64,000 bases of DNA, from the NCBI GenBank assembly GCA_037577475.1, contig CM075195.1, forward strand, positions 25,687,399 through 25,751,398. Direction: 5' to 3'. The notes under the pieces were generated by a model. The model was not told where the DNA came from. It was given only the letters and a program-made list of their open reading frames with translations, and ran no database searches. This DNA is from Chaunax sp. Z400 (lineage: Eukaryota; Chordata; Actinopteri; Lophiiformes; Chaunacidae). Below are positions 51,601-58,660 of the stretch, one piece after another. Made by a program: the position numbers and the translations under genes. Position 1 is the first letter of the stretch; each line of letters begins with the position of its first letter.

Positions 51601-53551
51601 TAAATGGGTGAGTCTTCCAAACTAGAACAGATACATGCACACATAGGCAGGATCACCTACAAATCAACAGCTGACAAGGTATGGGAAGGAACAAGATGGA
51701 AAAGAAAGAGGAGGAAGGGTGTGACACAGCTAGAACCAGAGGGGGGAAGAGAGGGAGATGGAGAGAGGCAAAGAGTGACAGGACAGTTCAAAGAATAAAT
51801 ACATTGGATTTGCTGATAGACTTTGGTTGGGAATGTCACTAAACTGTAAAGTAAAAGACAAAAGAATCCCTCTGTTTCGCTGCCACTCATACATATGCAT
51901 GAAATCCCATGAAAAAGATTCTCTAATTAATAAATGCACACAATCAAACCACTGTAATCTATATCTAAAAGGCGCTCTGTGCCACCACCACCATGGAAAT
52001 ACCACAAAGATGCCAAGGAAACGCAGCAGCAACAAGGAGTAAAAATAGCCACTTCCTGTCCCCCTTCTTCTTCTTCTGTTTCTCTCAGTTCTATTCTGGG
52101 TCTGTTGCTGCTGCACACTGCCGTCATCAACAGCACTCCTTTCCAGTAACACGGCTCACAAACAGCTGAAAGAGCTGAGTCTCGAGTCCATCTGGCTCCT
52201 CTGTGCAGAGCTTCACAGTCACTCATTGTCTCTGAGTGACACTACATGAGTTCTGATTGGCCCTCTCCCTGTCCCTTACTATGGTCCCGTCTTGAATCCT
52301 GTCTCACTTTTATCTTTCCATCAGGGTATTTACTTCTCCCCTGTCATCCCTCTACTGTTTCTCTGTTGAGATGCCAGCGCAGAGCCTACTCTGTCATTAA
52401 ACCCATCTGTAGCTCGGCAGAGGATGTTGAGTTCAAACTTAATGCTGCTTCTCTATAGTCACCAGTTCTTTAATCATCATGGTTTCAATTAACTTTCAGG
52501 ATAAATTTCCAATAGAATCATTTCTACCACCTCGTCTTTTTATATATCGTCTATCCTGCCATTCCCCCATTCTAGTCTCAAACATGAAGGGCTTTATCTA
52601 TATAGCAGTGCCTCTAAGTACCCAATTTGTTTGTCACATGGACACCTTTGACAGGGTGCAGGGCTGATTTATAACATGCAGAATGAGCAGTTTACTATCT
52701 GGAGTTATTGATTTTAGGAGCGATGCAAATCACTTATTTCAGCTTTAATTATTGCAAACTTTTAGCCATGAAAATAATAGCAATAATCACTGTGACACAT
52801 CCTAAACATGGATTTTTGATCTCAAATACGGAGTACTGAAAAGTATATGGGGATATTATATGATTATTATATTATATGTACATTTAATTACTTTATTTAC
52901 AGTTATTTAACTCTTTATAAAGGATGTATTATAAGATGATGCCAGTAGATATTGATTTGGTGAAACTGTGTTGACAGATCATCCCAAGTACATTAAGTAT
53001 GGGACAGGTTAAGATAGTAGAAGCCAATAATGATTACTTTAATAGCTAATAATAACTATTGATCTTAGTTACTTTACTGTGTGCTGCACAATAAGCTGAA
53101 AAAGTCTCTTCACCATTCTCTGACTGCCACCAGGACTTCTTGCGGTGTGGTTTGAAGGTGGTGATAACGTTCTCTATCCGATGATTGATGGTGTTGTACA
53201 CCGGGTCATACGGCCGTCGAGAGTCACAGTCGAAACATTTCTTCTCATCCTGCAGCACAACAAGTAAGGTCACATCGTCAGAGTGGGAACACTTCAGGGT
53301 TCAAGGAGAAACTCAGAAATGTAAACAGATGCAAATTTAAACTTCACTGAAGTGTACAAAACTAATCAGACACACACTGACCTGCAGATGACTGACTATG
53401 CAGTAGCGCTCTTTTTTCCTCATCCCACATGTGGATGAGGCCTTCAGGTTCTTCTCTCGTCCAACCAGCAAGTCTCCTGTTGCTGGGTAACAGCTGCCCT
53501 GGGCACAGCCGTGGCTGTGGTCAGGCTCCTGGGCAACCGCAGCAGCCAGGA
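18474..53551 (-). CDS. lamb2: lamb2, laminin subunit beta-2 (33 coding exons; start-codon exon not found)
   Basis: LAMB2 is the secreted beta-2 chain of laminin heterotrimers in basement membranes, enriched in mammals at neuromuscular synapses, glomerulus and eye. Thirty-three minus-strand exons join with every phase matching, giving about 1,774 residues plus stop (human is about 1,800). Order: end of signal peptide (LAAAVAQ); laminin N-terminal domain with GSCYPATGDLLVGR and WWQSENG; first LE block; laminin IV-B domain; second LE block ending QCARGFSGQFPNCQPCHQCF; coiled coil; six-cysteine beta knob (VCGAPGDAPC to GGLNC); coiled coil; and a final IQIYNTCQ, whose Cys pairs with the gamma chain in the family. 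No frameshift or in-frame stop occurs. The call of beta-2 over beta-1 rests on closer similarity to human LAMB2 and on its neighbour usp19. The first bases of L1 need one base from an upstream exon, which I could not identify in 53.6-64 kb. Confidence 0.96.
18740..18900. repeat. Dispersed repeat ('TTTCCAGTCTTT...AAGCTAAGCTAAC' family)
   Basis: Shares CCAGTCTTT and the AGGCTAAGCTAAC/AAGCTAAGCTAAC motif with a copy at about 41,530-41,680. A related inverse copy appears at about 47,655-47,830. Probably a non-autonomous fish element. Class not assigned. Confidence 0.6.
19772..19931 (-). CDS. lamb2: lamb2 exon L32: coiled coil
   Basis: Reads ILDGQLTDKYHEVQQRVDTK then SLRDEAKELLRDAQNKLQRL. The human LRDEARDLLQAAQDKLQRL segment aligns without gap. 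Confidence 0.96.
20021..20197 (-). CDS. lamb2: lamb2 exon L31: coiled coil
   Basis: Reads IESETSNSEKDLNDAMDRLG, INALKTKRANNSLAAARAEE, then MARDKANEAKQ. Phase 0 at both ends. Confidence 0.95.
20513..20654 (-). CDS. lamb2: lamb2 exon L30: coiled coil
   Basis: Reads HHAEGVKTTAETVKQALVDA then AIARAKADIGDTEARLAQ. Alanine-rich heptads typical of laminin long arms. Confidence 0.94.
20765..20972 (-). CDS. lamb2: lamb2 exon L29: coiled coil
   Basis: Reads DGADPDSIEAVANRVLELSI, PASPLQIRHLADEIKERVHS, then DAILEQTQGDVRRAEQLLLD. GADPDSIE..A.RVLELSIPAS is nearly identical to human. Confidence 0.97.
21110..21254 (-). CDS. lamb2: lamb2 exon L28: coiled coil
   Basis: Reads VAEAKSKAEEAKGKAQAALD, then KNKVEHSNNDLRDLIKQIRD. 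Donor C|gtgagt, phase 1. Confidence 0.95.
21814..22017 (-). CDS. lamb2: lamb2 exon L27: beta knob with six cysteines
   Basis: Reads VCGAPGDAPCGESPCGGAGC then RDDEGNRHCGGLNCNGAVAV, followed by helical sequence to EELFIK. The six-cysteine loop interrupting the coil is unique to laminin beta chains. Its first residues are identical to human LAMB2. Confidence 0.97.
22325..22538 (+). mobile_element. tRNA-derived SINE copy (older)
   Basis: The head resembles a degenerate tRNA with a B-box-like GGTTTGATTC, followed by CCTTGAGAAAGATACTGAAC. The 3' end has GCCACCATTGTATAAATG and (GAAT)n repeats. It shares head and body motifs with the copy at 22,813. Confidence 0.65.
22813..22990 (+). mobile_element. 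tRNA-derived SINE copy
   Basis: An A-box-like GGCTTAGGTGGTAAGAG is followed by a B-box-like GGTTCAATCCCC at 22,869-22,880. The body has CTTGAGCAAGATACTGAAC, the hallmark of a common teleost SINE body. Not a working tRNA gene: no acceptor-stem pairing is seen. Confidence 0.75.
23911..24152 (-). CDS. lamb2: lamb2 exon L26: coiled coil
   Basis: Reads AYDSIRSSYNKSCDAERRAN, then RRRTERLIAAKKDDFNRKNA and DLNAKAQGLDMKKINEK. It has an extra cysteine (KSCDAE) compared with the human QSAEAE. The donor, AAG|gtttga, is weak and lies in a 17-bp tandem repeat. Confidence 0.95.
24356..24540 (-). CDS. lamb2: lamb2 exon L25: coiled coil
   Basis: Reads AQISDTTDTLNQLEGDLTIV, then LSALEREAKELNLTSEQLHH and LDILKNSNFL. 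LKNSNFLGAYDSIR across the junction is LAMB2-like. Confidence 0.95.
24711..24901 (-). CDS. lamb2: lamb2 exon L24: coiled coil
   Basis: Reads DLAVRTKALAERAHEIQTTG, then FRDLEEKLAKAQGIVNARNA and LMELIEDL. Heptad-type hydrophobic spacing. AQGIVNARN is conserved in LAMB2. Confidence 0.95.
24996..25177 (-). CDS. lamb2: lamb2 exon L23: last LE module and start of coiled coil
   Basis: Reads CDCDWRGIETSQCNRVTGHC, VCQQGVSGVRCDQCARGFSG, then QPCHQCFGDWDRIVQ. This is where the LE arm ends and the heterotrimer coiled coil begins. Confidence 0.97.
25891..25987 (-). CDS. lamb2: lamb2 exon L22: second LE block
   Basis: A 97-nt exon reading FTGQCQCRDGFGGKTCTDCQ then ENYWGDPRTQCR. The donor (AGAG|gttgga) is weak but phase and homology support it. 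Confidence 0.94.
26072..26289 (-). CDS. lamb2: lamb2 exon L21: second LE block
   Basis: Reads CTCNFLGTDSSQCMEREDCV, CQRATGQCQCLPNVIGLTCD, HCAPNHWNLASGRGCEPCGC, then DPNNSVTSSCNE. Confidence 0.97.
26392..26616 (-). CDS. lamb2: lamb2 exon L20: second LE block
   Basis: Reads CDECAPGYYGNPSQPGGRCQ, PCQCNNNIDMSDMGACDRQT, then GECRKCLYNTEGPKCGICKS. The NID sequence is the nidogen-like spacing seen in LE modules, but nidogen binding belongs to gamma chains, so no function is implied. Confidence 0.96.
26617..29783. other. lamb2 intron between L19 and L20
   Basis: Contains a MITE (27,168-27,618) and a diffuse dispersed-repeat stretch at about 28,390-28,680 ending GGTGGGGGATAAAA. The remainder is AT-rich and unassigned. 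Confidence 0.5.
27168..27618. mobile_element. hAT-type MITE with target-site duplication
   Basis: The ends CAGGGGTTCCCCAAATTT and, at the right, CTTTGGGAACCCCTG are inverted repeats. An 8-bp flanking duplication GATTAAAT / GATTAGAT (27,160-27,167 and 27,619-27,626; one mismatch) fits hAT insertion. It is about 451 bp, with no coding capacity. Confidence 0.85.
29784..29953 (-). CDS. lamb2: lamb2 exon L19: second LE block
   Basis: Reads CANGYYGNPVLGLASSAHCR, PCPCPDGPNSGRHFAASCYQ, then QIICNCNQGYTG. PCPCP.GP and RHFA.SC are LAMB2-like. Confidence 0.96.
29954..31023. other. lamb2 intron between L18 and L19
   Basis: Contains a diverged copy of the dispersed 'GGTTATG' repeat at about 30,205-30,370 (CACCAAAGACATTATGTTTCC). 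Nothing else recognised. Confidence 0.5.
31024..31255 (-). CDS. lamb2: lamb2 exon L18: second LE block
   Basis: Reads LEGSVTRLCDKFTGQCQCRP, GAFGQRCDGCQAGHWGFPSC, RPCHCNGHAEECNQRTGACI, then NCRDNTGGDKCD. Confidence 0.97.
31668..31811 (-). CDS. lamb2: lamb2 exon L17: second LE block
   Basis: Reads CSCDPQGSISSMCDVRGGQC, RCRPNVIGRRCDQCAPGTYG, then FGPSGCI. Matches human [21 protein letters not shown]. Confidence 0.96.
31812..32602. repeat. lamb2 intron with half-copy of the fold-back repeat (about 32,270-32,480)
   Basis: TTTGGGATCTTGGGGCTTCTGG, then TTTTAAAACAAGTCCCCATC and ATGTTTTATGGACTAAGAAA match the right arm of the elements at 50.7 and 56.9 kb. Only one arm is visible here. Confidence 0.6.
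32603..32795 (-). CDS. lamb2: lamb2 exon L16: end of laminin IV-B
   Basis: Reads IALIPRQSSMEMFNAGDPAS, then TYERYRCHEGAKSATRPIMS and SMSAIINDGAL. Ends with C of the following LE module's PC pair, phase 1. Confidence 0.95.
32904..33036 (-). CDS. lamb2: lamb2 exon L15: laminin IV-B domain
   Basis: Reads FVVPLHPVCLERGVTYTLHF, EFNRYQDANSILNGAANAVV, then LVDS. VCLE.G..Y.L is shared with human LAMB2. Confidence 0.94.
33120..33247 (-). CDS. lamb2: lamb2 exon L14: laminin IV-B domain
   Basis: Reads MPRDWEEVQITVIRPGSIPT, SSPCGNTIPDDDRLTVSL. Human has the matching RPGPVP and CG..VPKDDR positions. Confidence 0.94.
33615..33773 (-). CDS. lamb2: lamb2 exon L13: laminin IV-B domain
   Basis: Reads TWTGIGFARVPEGGTLEFLI then SDIPYSMEYDLLIRYESQ. 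Collinear with human WTGSGFVRLQEGQTLEFLV. Confidence 0.95.
33875..34010 (-). CDS. lamb2: lamb2 exon L12: LE end, start of laminin IV-B
   Basis: Reads CSMESGQCRCRSHMTGRQCT, QVESGYYFMALDHFLYEAEL, then AKLGQ. VESGYYF..LDH..YEAE marks the entry to the IV-B domain in beta chains. Confidence 0.96.
34826..34905 (-). CDS. lamb2: lamb2 exon L11: LE module
   Basis: An 80-nt exon reading AEHWALSHDLNGCRACECDI then GGALDNR. Phases 0 and 2 match the neighbours. Confidence 0.95.
34906..36142. other. lamb2 intron between L10 and L11
   Basis: AT-rich. Some ORFs are present but none resembles a protein. No element recognised. Confidence 0.5.
36143..36255 (-). CDS. lamb2: lamb2 exon L10: LE module
   Basis: Reads CRCDRRGTVSGSSQCDPVSG then DCFCKRLVTGRSCDQCL. 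CKRLVTGR is identical to human LAMB2. Confidence 0.96.
36256..37436. other. lamb2 intron between L9 and L10
   Basis: Mostly unassigned. Positions 36,992-37,052 are a 61-bp near-identical copy of 41,343-41,403 in the next intron. Confidence 0.55.
37437..37616 (-). CDS. lamb2: lamb2 exon L9: LE module
   Basis: Reads CDCDPDGSQNGGICDSHTEP, FGLVGGQCRCKANVEGPRCD, then KCKTGFFGLSADNPQGCQ. Confidence 0.96.
38279..41322. repeat. 21-bp minisatellite, about 145 copies, in the lamb2 intron between L8 and L9
   Basis: The unit is GAAGGAAAGCAGCARGTGRATG-like, 21 bp, with two main variants: 'GTGATGGAAGG' and 'GTGAATGAAGG'. Each has CAGG/CAAG sub-variants. Degenerate copies precede it from about 38,200. The period is kept without indel for 3 kb, so ORFs span it in both directions: 1,056 codons on the minus strand, and on the plus strand four ORFs split by TAG. 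The heptad translations (HLLLSFI; EGKQQVM/N) are simple artefacts of a period divisible by three. Confidence 0.97.
41420..41700. repeat. Dispersed repeat ('CCAGTCTTTGTGCTAGGCTAAGC' type)
   Basis: GTTTCCAGTCTTTGTGCTAG and AAGCTAACC match the copy at about 18,760 and a reversed relative at about 47,655. It ends near TTCCCAAAATGTCAA. Confidence 0.6.
42026..42214 (-). CDS. lamb2: lamb2 exon L8: LE module
   Basis: Reads CHFDMAVYLATGNVSGGVCD, DCQHNTMGRNCEMCKPFYYK, then DPFKDIRDPRVCI. The NVSGG element is an N-glycosylation sequon conserved in human LAMB2. The giant minisatellite lies in the intron just downstream. Confidence 0.97.
   Translation of the reverse strand, partial: SVTAIATLPCATLTWQFTWPLATSVEECVMTVSTTPWDATVRCANLSTTKTLLRISGTHESA
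43278..43398 (-). CDS. lamb2: lamb2 exon L7: LE module
   Basis: Reads VHGRCVCNHNTKGLNCERCH then DFHNDLPWRPAEGRNTNAC, an eight-cysteine LE module segment. Acceptor aaag, donor AAAA|gtgagt. Confidence 0.96.
43496..43698 (-). CDS. lamb2: lamb2 exon L6: LN end and first LE module start
   Basis: Reads LKITNLRVNFTKLHTLGDNL, LDPRAEIKEKYYYAIYELVV, then RGNCFCYGHASECAPIDGI. NCFCYGHASECAP opens LE module 1. Confidence 0.97.
43699..47331. other. lamb2 intron between L5 and L6
   Basis: About 3.6 kb with no exon or RNA gene recognised. ORFs near 46.2 kb overlap on both strands and lack known protein features. Confidence 0.5.
47332..47395 (-). CDS. lamb2: lamb2 exon L5: LN domain
   Basis: A 64-nt exon reading AIYRVLDPAIKIQDPYSPNI. 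Donor CAGA|gtaggt, phase 1. Confidence 0.95.
47650..48445. repeat. Two adjacent non-autonomous repeats in the lamb2 intron between L4 and L5
   Basis: About 47,655-47,830 is an inverse copy of the 'CCAGTCTTT' family (AATAGATCAACATTTTTGG start). About 47,950-48,441 ends GTCATGTAAACAGGGCCTGAG and holds GTTTTGGCTGTTTGTTGACA and GAAAACGTTGCCATGTGAAT, the pattern of a widespread fish hAT-like MITE. Confidence 0.6.
48691..48879 (-). CDS. lamb2: lamb2 exon L4: LN domain
   Basis: Reads TFRPAAMLIERSADFGRTWQ, IYRYFSHDCAADFPGV, then CESRYSDIEPSTEGE. These are strongly conserved beta-chain polymerisation-domain residues. Phase 0 at both ends. Confidence 0.97.
48969..49042 (-). CDS. lamb2: lamb2 exon L3: LN domain
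   Basis: A 74-nt exon reading KSDVFIQLDLEAEFHFTHLI then MTYK, collinear with human IQLDLEAEFHFTHLIMTFK. Confidence 0.96.
49043..53113. other. lamb2 intron between L2 and L3
   Basis: About 4 kb. Contains the fold-back element at about 50,130-50,900. The stretch 51.9-52.25 kb has less AT and long minus-strand ORFs, but no conserved domain is apparent. Confidence 0.5.
50130..50900. mobile_element. Fold-back element, copy 1
   Basis: The arms at about 50,150-50,270 and 50,675-50,760 are imperfect inverted repeats: the reverse complement of the left has GGGATCTCGAGGC and GTATGAGCTGCATGGAG, the right has GGGATCTTGAGGC and GTATGATCTGTATGGAG. Same architecture as 56.2-57.1 kb. Confidence 0.65.
53114..53249 (-). 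CDS. lamb2: lamb2 exon L2: LN domain
   Basis: Reads DEKKCFDCDSRRPYDPVYNT, then HRIENVITTF and KKSWWQSENG. CDSRRP and WWQSENG are laminin beta LN signatures. Donor ATG|gtgaag, phase 1. Confidence 0.96.
53382..53551 (-). CDS. lamb2: lamb2 exon L1: signal-peptide end and start of LN domain
   Basis: Starts with two bases completing a codon, then LAAAVAQEPDHSHGCAQGSC, YPATGDLLVGR, KASSTCGMRKKERYCIVSHL. LAAAVAQ looks like the end of a signal peptide hydrophobic core with a cleavage site. Acceptor ttccag, donor CAG|gtcagt. Confidence 0.95.
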
Positions 53552-55600
53552 CTGGAAGAGGAGAAATTTATGATGAACATGTAACAGCAGGTCAGAGTGG
53601 CATTATTTCCTGACAGAGCATCCAATCATAAGCTTAGGCTGACAAATAAAGCCTACAGTACCCTTCTTTCTATCCAGCAGAGGAGACAATATGAAAAATG
53701 TGAGTGTTTGTCTGCGTTACCTTCATTCTTCTACAGTAAATGAAAGGGATTTAATTAAAGAAACTTAATCACAGCAACACTACATATGTTATACTTTACA
53801 TTCTAGAGAGGATATCTACTCTACGTCATCATTACATCCACCATGGAGGTCAAGTTTTCACCTGTGTTTGTTTGTTTTTTTGTTTGTTGGCAGGATTACG
53901 CAAAACTGCAAGACAGATTTCCACAAAACTATATGAGCCAGGGGCCTTGCAAGAACCTATTAAAGTTTGGTGCAGATCTGGATTGAGGGGCAGATCCAGG
54001 AATCAGAAGTGTTTTTTATTTTTCCAATAATCAAACATATTAAAGTGTTTGACATCTATGAGAATCTATAATGTGCTGCAGAATCTGTAACTACTGGATC
54101 AATTCAAACATGTATTTGTAGGTTTAATCTTTATTTAGCCTCTGTTCCATGAGAGCTATGCAGACGTATGTGGGACTTTGTTGGAGGTAGGCGCTCTTCT
54201 GAGTGTCATCCAGTTCTTTATAGGATTTATAACCCTTTTCTGTGGAACGAAGAAGAGTAGGACACCCACTAGTGTGAGCAGGCTGTGGAGTTTCACACAT
54301 GATCCAGGCTAGTATAATGGTTGGGAGGAAGGTTGTGTTGGAGGACCTCAGGAGAACCATGTTTTTTAGAAAGAAAGGCCATCCTGGTGTAACATGATGT
54401 AGCTTCCCTTTGCTTTATGTGAGCTCAACAAAGCAACTCCTCTGAATGGATTTTTAGCTAAGGCATTGAAAGAAAAGAAATGTGTGTCACATGTGAGACG
54501 TTTTCTTTTAACCTCCTTGAAATTCAATCTAATACCAAGCACAGAAACTAATCAAATGTGCTATGCTTCATAGCTCTTTGGAAAACATCTTCTGGATTCT
54601 TTCTGTGTTGAGGCCTCATAAAGGTCTTGGGTATGAAGGGCTCATTAAATTGGATGTTTACACCCCACAATTAAACAGCTACTGTTTGATCAAGAACTGA
54701 TTCAGTGTTGAGACAACATCCAGTGGGAGGGGGATTATCCACCCAGCAGGTTAACAGGCCCTGCTGTCTGCAGGGGTCCCAAACAACTGATCTGACCAGA
54801 GGCCCTGGAAACAGCCTAAATCTGGAAACAAACCAATGCATGTCACACAGAGGTCAACTAAGACCGGCACTAGGTGGGAGAATAGCATAATGAAAACTAG
54901 AATGAACTCAGTAAAGCGGATACCTCCATCAAGGCCTAACAATCCTACATGTCTGTTTACACTGACTGGCCCATTCCTCACCCCTACACAAAGTATTGTA
55001 CAAGTATGGAAAATGTTCAATAATCTCCATGAAGAAAGTGAGGAAAGACTTGCTGGATCCTACGATCAGATCTTAACCCAAATATACTGAGTTCTGTCTT
55101 AGTGCATGCCCCTCCTTCCACAGCGTTCATGGAAGTCTGTCCAGTAGTTTTTGACTAATCCTGCTAACAATCAAACCAACAAACAAATGGACACAGGTGA
55201 ACACACTACCCCTATGTTGAATTATGGAGCTGATACAGCATGGGAGCCTTGGTGTGAGTGAACAGACATATGTGTGGGAGTTGAAATAAACCTTATAAAC
55301 TTTCATGACAACCAGCAGCAGCCGTCACACATTCCAGTGATGTGACTCTCTCCTCCTACAGGCCTCTGGGACCTGTAATCTGTGAGCGTTGCTATGAGGA
55401 AACTGCTATAAGGAGAGTGGAGAACCGAGGGTGCTGCTGTCAATCTATGGTCTGTCTACAACAGGTGTTGTTAATCCTCCCTCCCTCCAGTCTACATGGC
55501 GACATCTAACAGCTCTGGCTTTTAAAGGAAAATGTAAAATAAGTCTTTATCAGGACTTAGATATTATAAAAGAAGAGTTGACTCAAAAAAATTTTCTGGG
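53552..55600. other. Non-coding DNA upstream of visible lamb2 exons
   Basis: Holds a dispersed 'GGTCAAGTTTTCACCTGTG' repeat at 53,832-54,010 and a reversed relative at about 55,100-55,200. The signal-peptide exon of lamb2 is expected here or further right, but I could not identify it with confidence. An unassigned 78-codon ORF occupies 54,124-54,360 on the minus strand. Confidence 0.45.
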
Positions 55601-56151
55601 CTGTGTCCCAATTCAGGGGCCGCATCCTTCAAAGGACCCGATCTATGCAGTCCTGTCCTTCGTCAACTGCAGTAGACAAAGGCCAGGCCGCTTTGTGCAT
55701 TGAGACGGTCTACGGAGAATCTCACCAGCTCTTCCTGTTTTTGCCCTTGTGTCACAAGGTGCTGTGCCTGTCGCCTAGCAACATTACTGATTGGAGTTGA
55801 CTCGTAGTAGTAAGTTGTGGTAAAAGACATGTAGTAGAAGTAGTAATAATAATAGTAGGTGTATTAAAATTTGGATTTGGAGTTGAACAAGAAATGGAGG
55901 CAAAAAAATGTTAATTTCTTTTTTTTTCTTTTTTTGGTGCTCGTAATCACCAGTGCACAATGAATCTTGGGATAGGGTGGACCACGAAGGATCCATCCAG
56001 TGGATGCTTCACGGACCGGGAAAAGGAGGCTGCATTTGTGGGTCGCATTTGAAGGAGTCTCTGAATTGGAACAGGCCTAGTCGCGCCGCAGTGACTCATT
56101 TGGTCTGCAAATGCAGCCTTCAGAAGATGCTGCCCCTGAATTAGGACACAG
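55601..56151. mobile_element. MITE with long terminal inverted repeats
   Basis: The left end CTGTGTCCCAATTCAGGGGC matches the reverse complement of the right end, CTGTGTCCTAATTCAGGGGC, and continues similarly for about 35 bp. About 551 bp with no transposase. No clear target duplication. Confidence 0.85.
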
Positions 56152-56174
56152 TAGTTATTATTTATGCAACCCCA

Positions 56175-57090
56175 TGATGATGGAGAGTCAGGTGAAGTGT
56201 CAACACAGCAAAAGAGAGTTGTGGCATTCAACAGAAGAAGATGGGGACTTGTTTTAAAACATAGAAACCAGACTGAAAACAAACATAAAATGACTCCATA
56301 CAGCTCGCAGGACATAATCCAAGTCTGCAGAAACCCCAGGATCCCAAACTGATGTCAAAAGATGTCCTTTACACCCTTTCTGGGGCAAAGACAGCACAGT
56401 GGTTGGAGCGTGCACCCGACACACCAAGGCTCCAGTCTTCTGACGTTTGGGGTGGGCTCGATTCCTCCCGTGGCCATTTGCCACAAGTCTTCCCCCCACT
56501 CTCTCTCCCATATTTCCTGTTTTCAAATTTATTTGAAAAAAAGATATTATTTACTCCCTTTTTAAGCTGAATTATTCACTGTAGCCTCTAAACACATGCT
56601 CATGTGCTGCTAGACGAGATAAATGTGAAATCACGATCTCTGCAGTGTTTACCCTCTAATCTGAAGCTGAAGTCATACACAACAGAGAGAGCTTTGCTGA
56701 AGCAACAAGTACCTCAGTCGGATCTGACAATACATTCTCTGGGTTCTACACAGTTTCAAGCCCATGCACTTTCCTCAAACAGGGTGCAAGGTCATTTGTT
56801 TAACTAAAAAGCTTCGAGTGAAGATTTCATCTTGACATCCTTTCAAATCAGTCTGGGATAATGGGTCTTCCGGAGACTTGGATTACACTGTATGGAGTCA
56901 TTTCAGGCTTGTGTTTGGTTGTTTCTTTTACATTTTAAAACAAATCCACATCTTCTTCAGATGTTCAAGAGAATAGAGCAACAATGTTTAGCTGTGAAGC
57001 TGCAGAATGTTTTGTGGATGAAGAAAGTTCACCTGACTGTCCATCATCATTGTGAGTTAAAAGATGACTGAAATTTCATTTTCGGGTGAC
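56175..57090. mobile_element. Fold-back element, copy 2
   Basis: The arms at about 56,180-56,355 and 56,848-57,010 are inverted repeats sharing GAGACTTGGATTA/CAGACTTGGATTA, CTGTATGGAGTCATTT, ATTTTAAAACAA and CATCTTCTTC. The middle (56,560-56,830) resembles the middle of copy 1. Confidence 0.75.
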
Positions 57091-58439
57091 TTGTTCATAA
57101 TGAAAGGCATACAGGGAGACAGGTAGCTTCTAGAAGCTCTGTGCAGGTCTATATTCACTGATTTGGGCAGACAGAGCACTATCACAGCCTGACAATGCTT
57201 TGAGGCCAGCTGTAGATAGGGAGACCGCTGGGAACAGTGCAGAGGAGGATTTCACATGGACACTCACACAAATAGATACACAGATCTGTGTTTGCCTGGC
57301 ATCTGGAAAAGTCTTAGGTTGGTGCCAACAGACAGATACAAGCTCACAAACACATGCTTTCAGTTCGGAGGTGTGCACCTGTTCATATAACCTACAAGCA
57401 CATAACCTTGTACATATGCTCTACTTTTCAAGTAAATGCAACCATCGAGCACCAAAAAAGACACCTATTAGAGGATTTGTTCAAATATAACCTGCTTCAC
57501 TTTTATCTTAATCAGTGAAGACATAATTTCCCGTGATAAAACAGGCCTGAGGTCATTCCCATATCTTTAATCTGTCTCAGAGAGACGAAGGAGGGGACAC
57601 AAGCAGGGCAGGTCAGATGGGTGATGGGATGGGTGAGAGAAAAAGACGAGGACACGGCACAGAGCCTTTGTAGAGGCAGACCCAACCAGACACAACTTGA
57701 TATCTACTGGCACGCTCTCAAAGCTGTGTGTGTGTGGAGGGAGGGTGTCTGAGAGGTCTCATGTGATGTTTAATCACTAGGTCTCCCTCTGTCTTTTATC
57801 TCAGTTTGTTTCTGTCTGTGTTTGTTTGTCTGCTACACAAGCCTCACACCTCTGCTCAAAACACGAGCTTCATTACCAAAACAGGAGGGCAGATTACTTG
57901 TTATTACACGTTGGATAGGGCTGAATGAAAAGGTGGACAGGTGGAAATCACTTCAGTTTACACAGATTTATAACGTATGCGTTCACACATATCCAAACAA
58001 CAAATGATGTTTATATAAACTCTGCATAAGGTGATACATTTCCTATTATTATCATCACAGGGAAGCTGTAATAAATAAGGTGTACTGGGTGATGTTAGAG
58101 CCGTCATGGGTCGTATAGCTGACAGCAAGCAGATCTCTGCTGCTTTGATGGAAGAGGTAAGAAGAGGTAGGGATGAAGGAGAGGTAAAGAGATAATACTG
58201 GATATGGTATTATGTTATATGTGACTTTATTCATTAGAATTACAGATATAATTTATAAAGGACTGATCTGTCTATAAGTGTACATTTACAAGCTTAAAAC
58301 CTCTTATATTTCTTTATTACATTTCATATTCATGGCTAAATAAAATAAAAATAGTTCCTTTTTTCAACTTATTGTCCAGTACCTTAAATGCAGTGCTAAA
58401 ACCAGAGTCAAATCCCTTCTGTGTGTCCACATACTTGGC

Positions 58440-58660
58440 CAATAAAGCTGCTGCTGATTCAGATTCAGTAGAGCGTATACCCCCACCAAAGATGAAAAAG
58501 TCTACATATCATTTAAGCTTGCCAGGCCCATGTCTCACCCCACTAGAAAGTTTCGTGGAAATTGGTTCAAAGTTTCTGTGTAATCCTGCAGACAAACAAA
58601 CCAACCAACAAATAAACAGACAGAGGAGAAAAATATTCCCTCCTTGGTGGAGGTAAAACC
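58440..58660 (-). repeat. Dispersed 'AAGGAGG' repeat, reverse copy
   Basis: Ends CCTCCTTGGTGGAGGTAAAAC and carries AATCCTGCAGACAAACAAACC, the reverse of the motifs at 5,477 and 53,835. Reasonably complete copy. Confidence 0.65.

Noticed and set aside
18474..53551. Identity as lamb1
   Set aside because: Sequence details such as PCPCP.GP, the LAMB2-like knob start and adjacency to usp19 favour lamb2.
54751..55020. Minus-strand ORF with hydrophobic FILVFIMLF as lamb2 signal exon
   Set aside because: No suitable phase-1 donor after the hydrophobic run.
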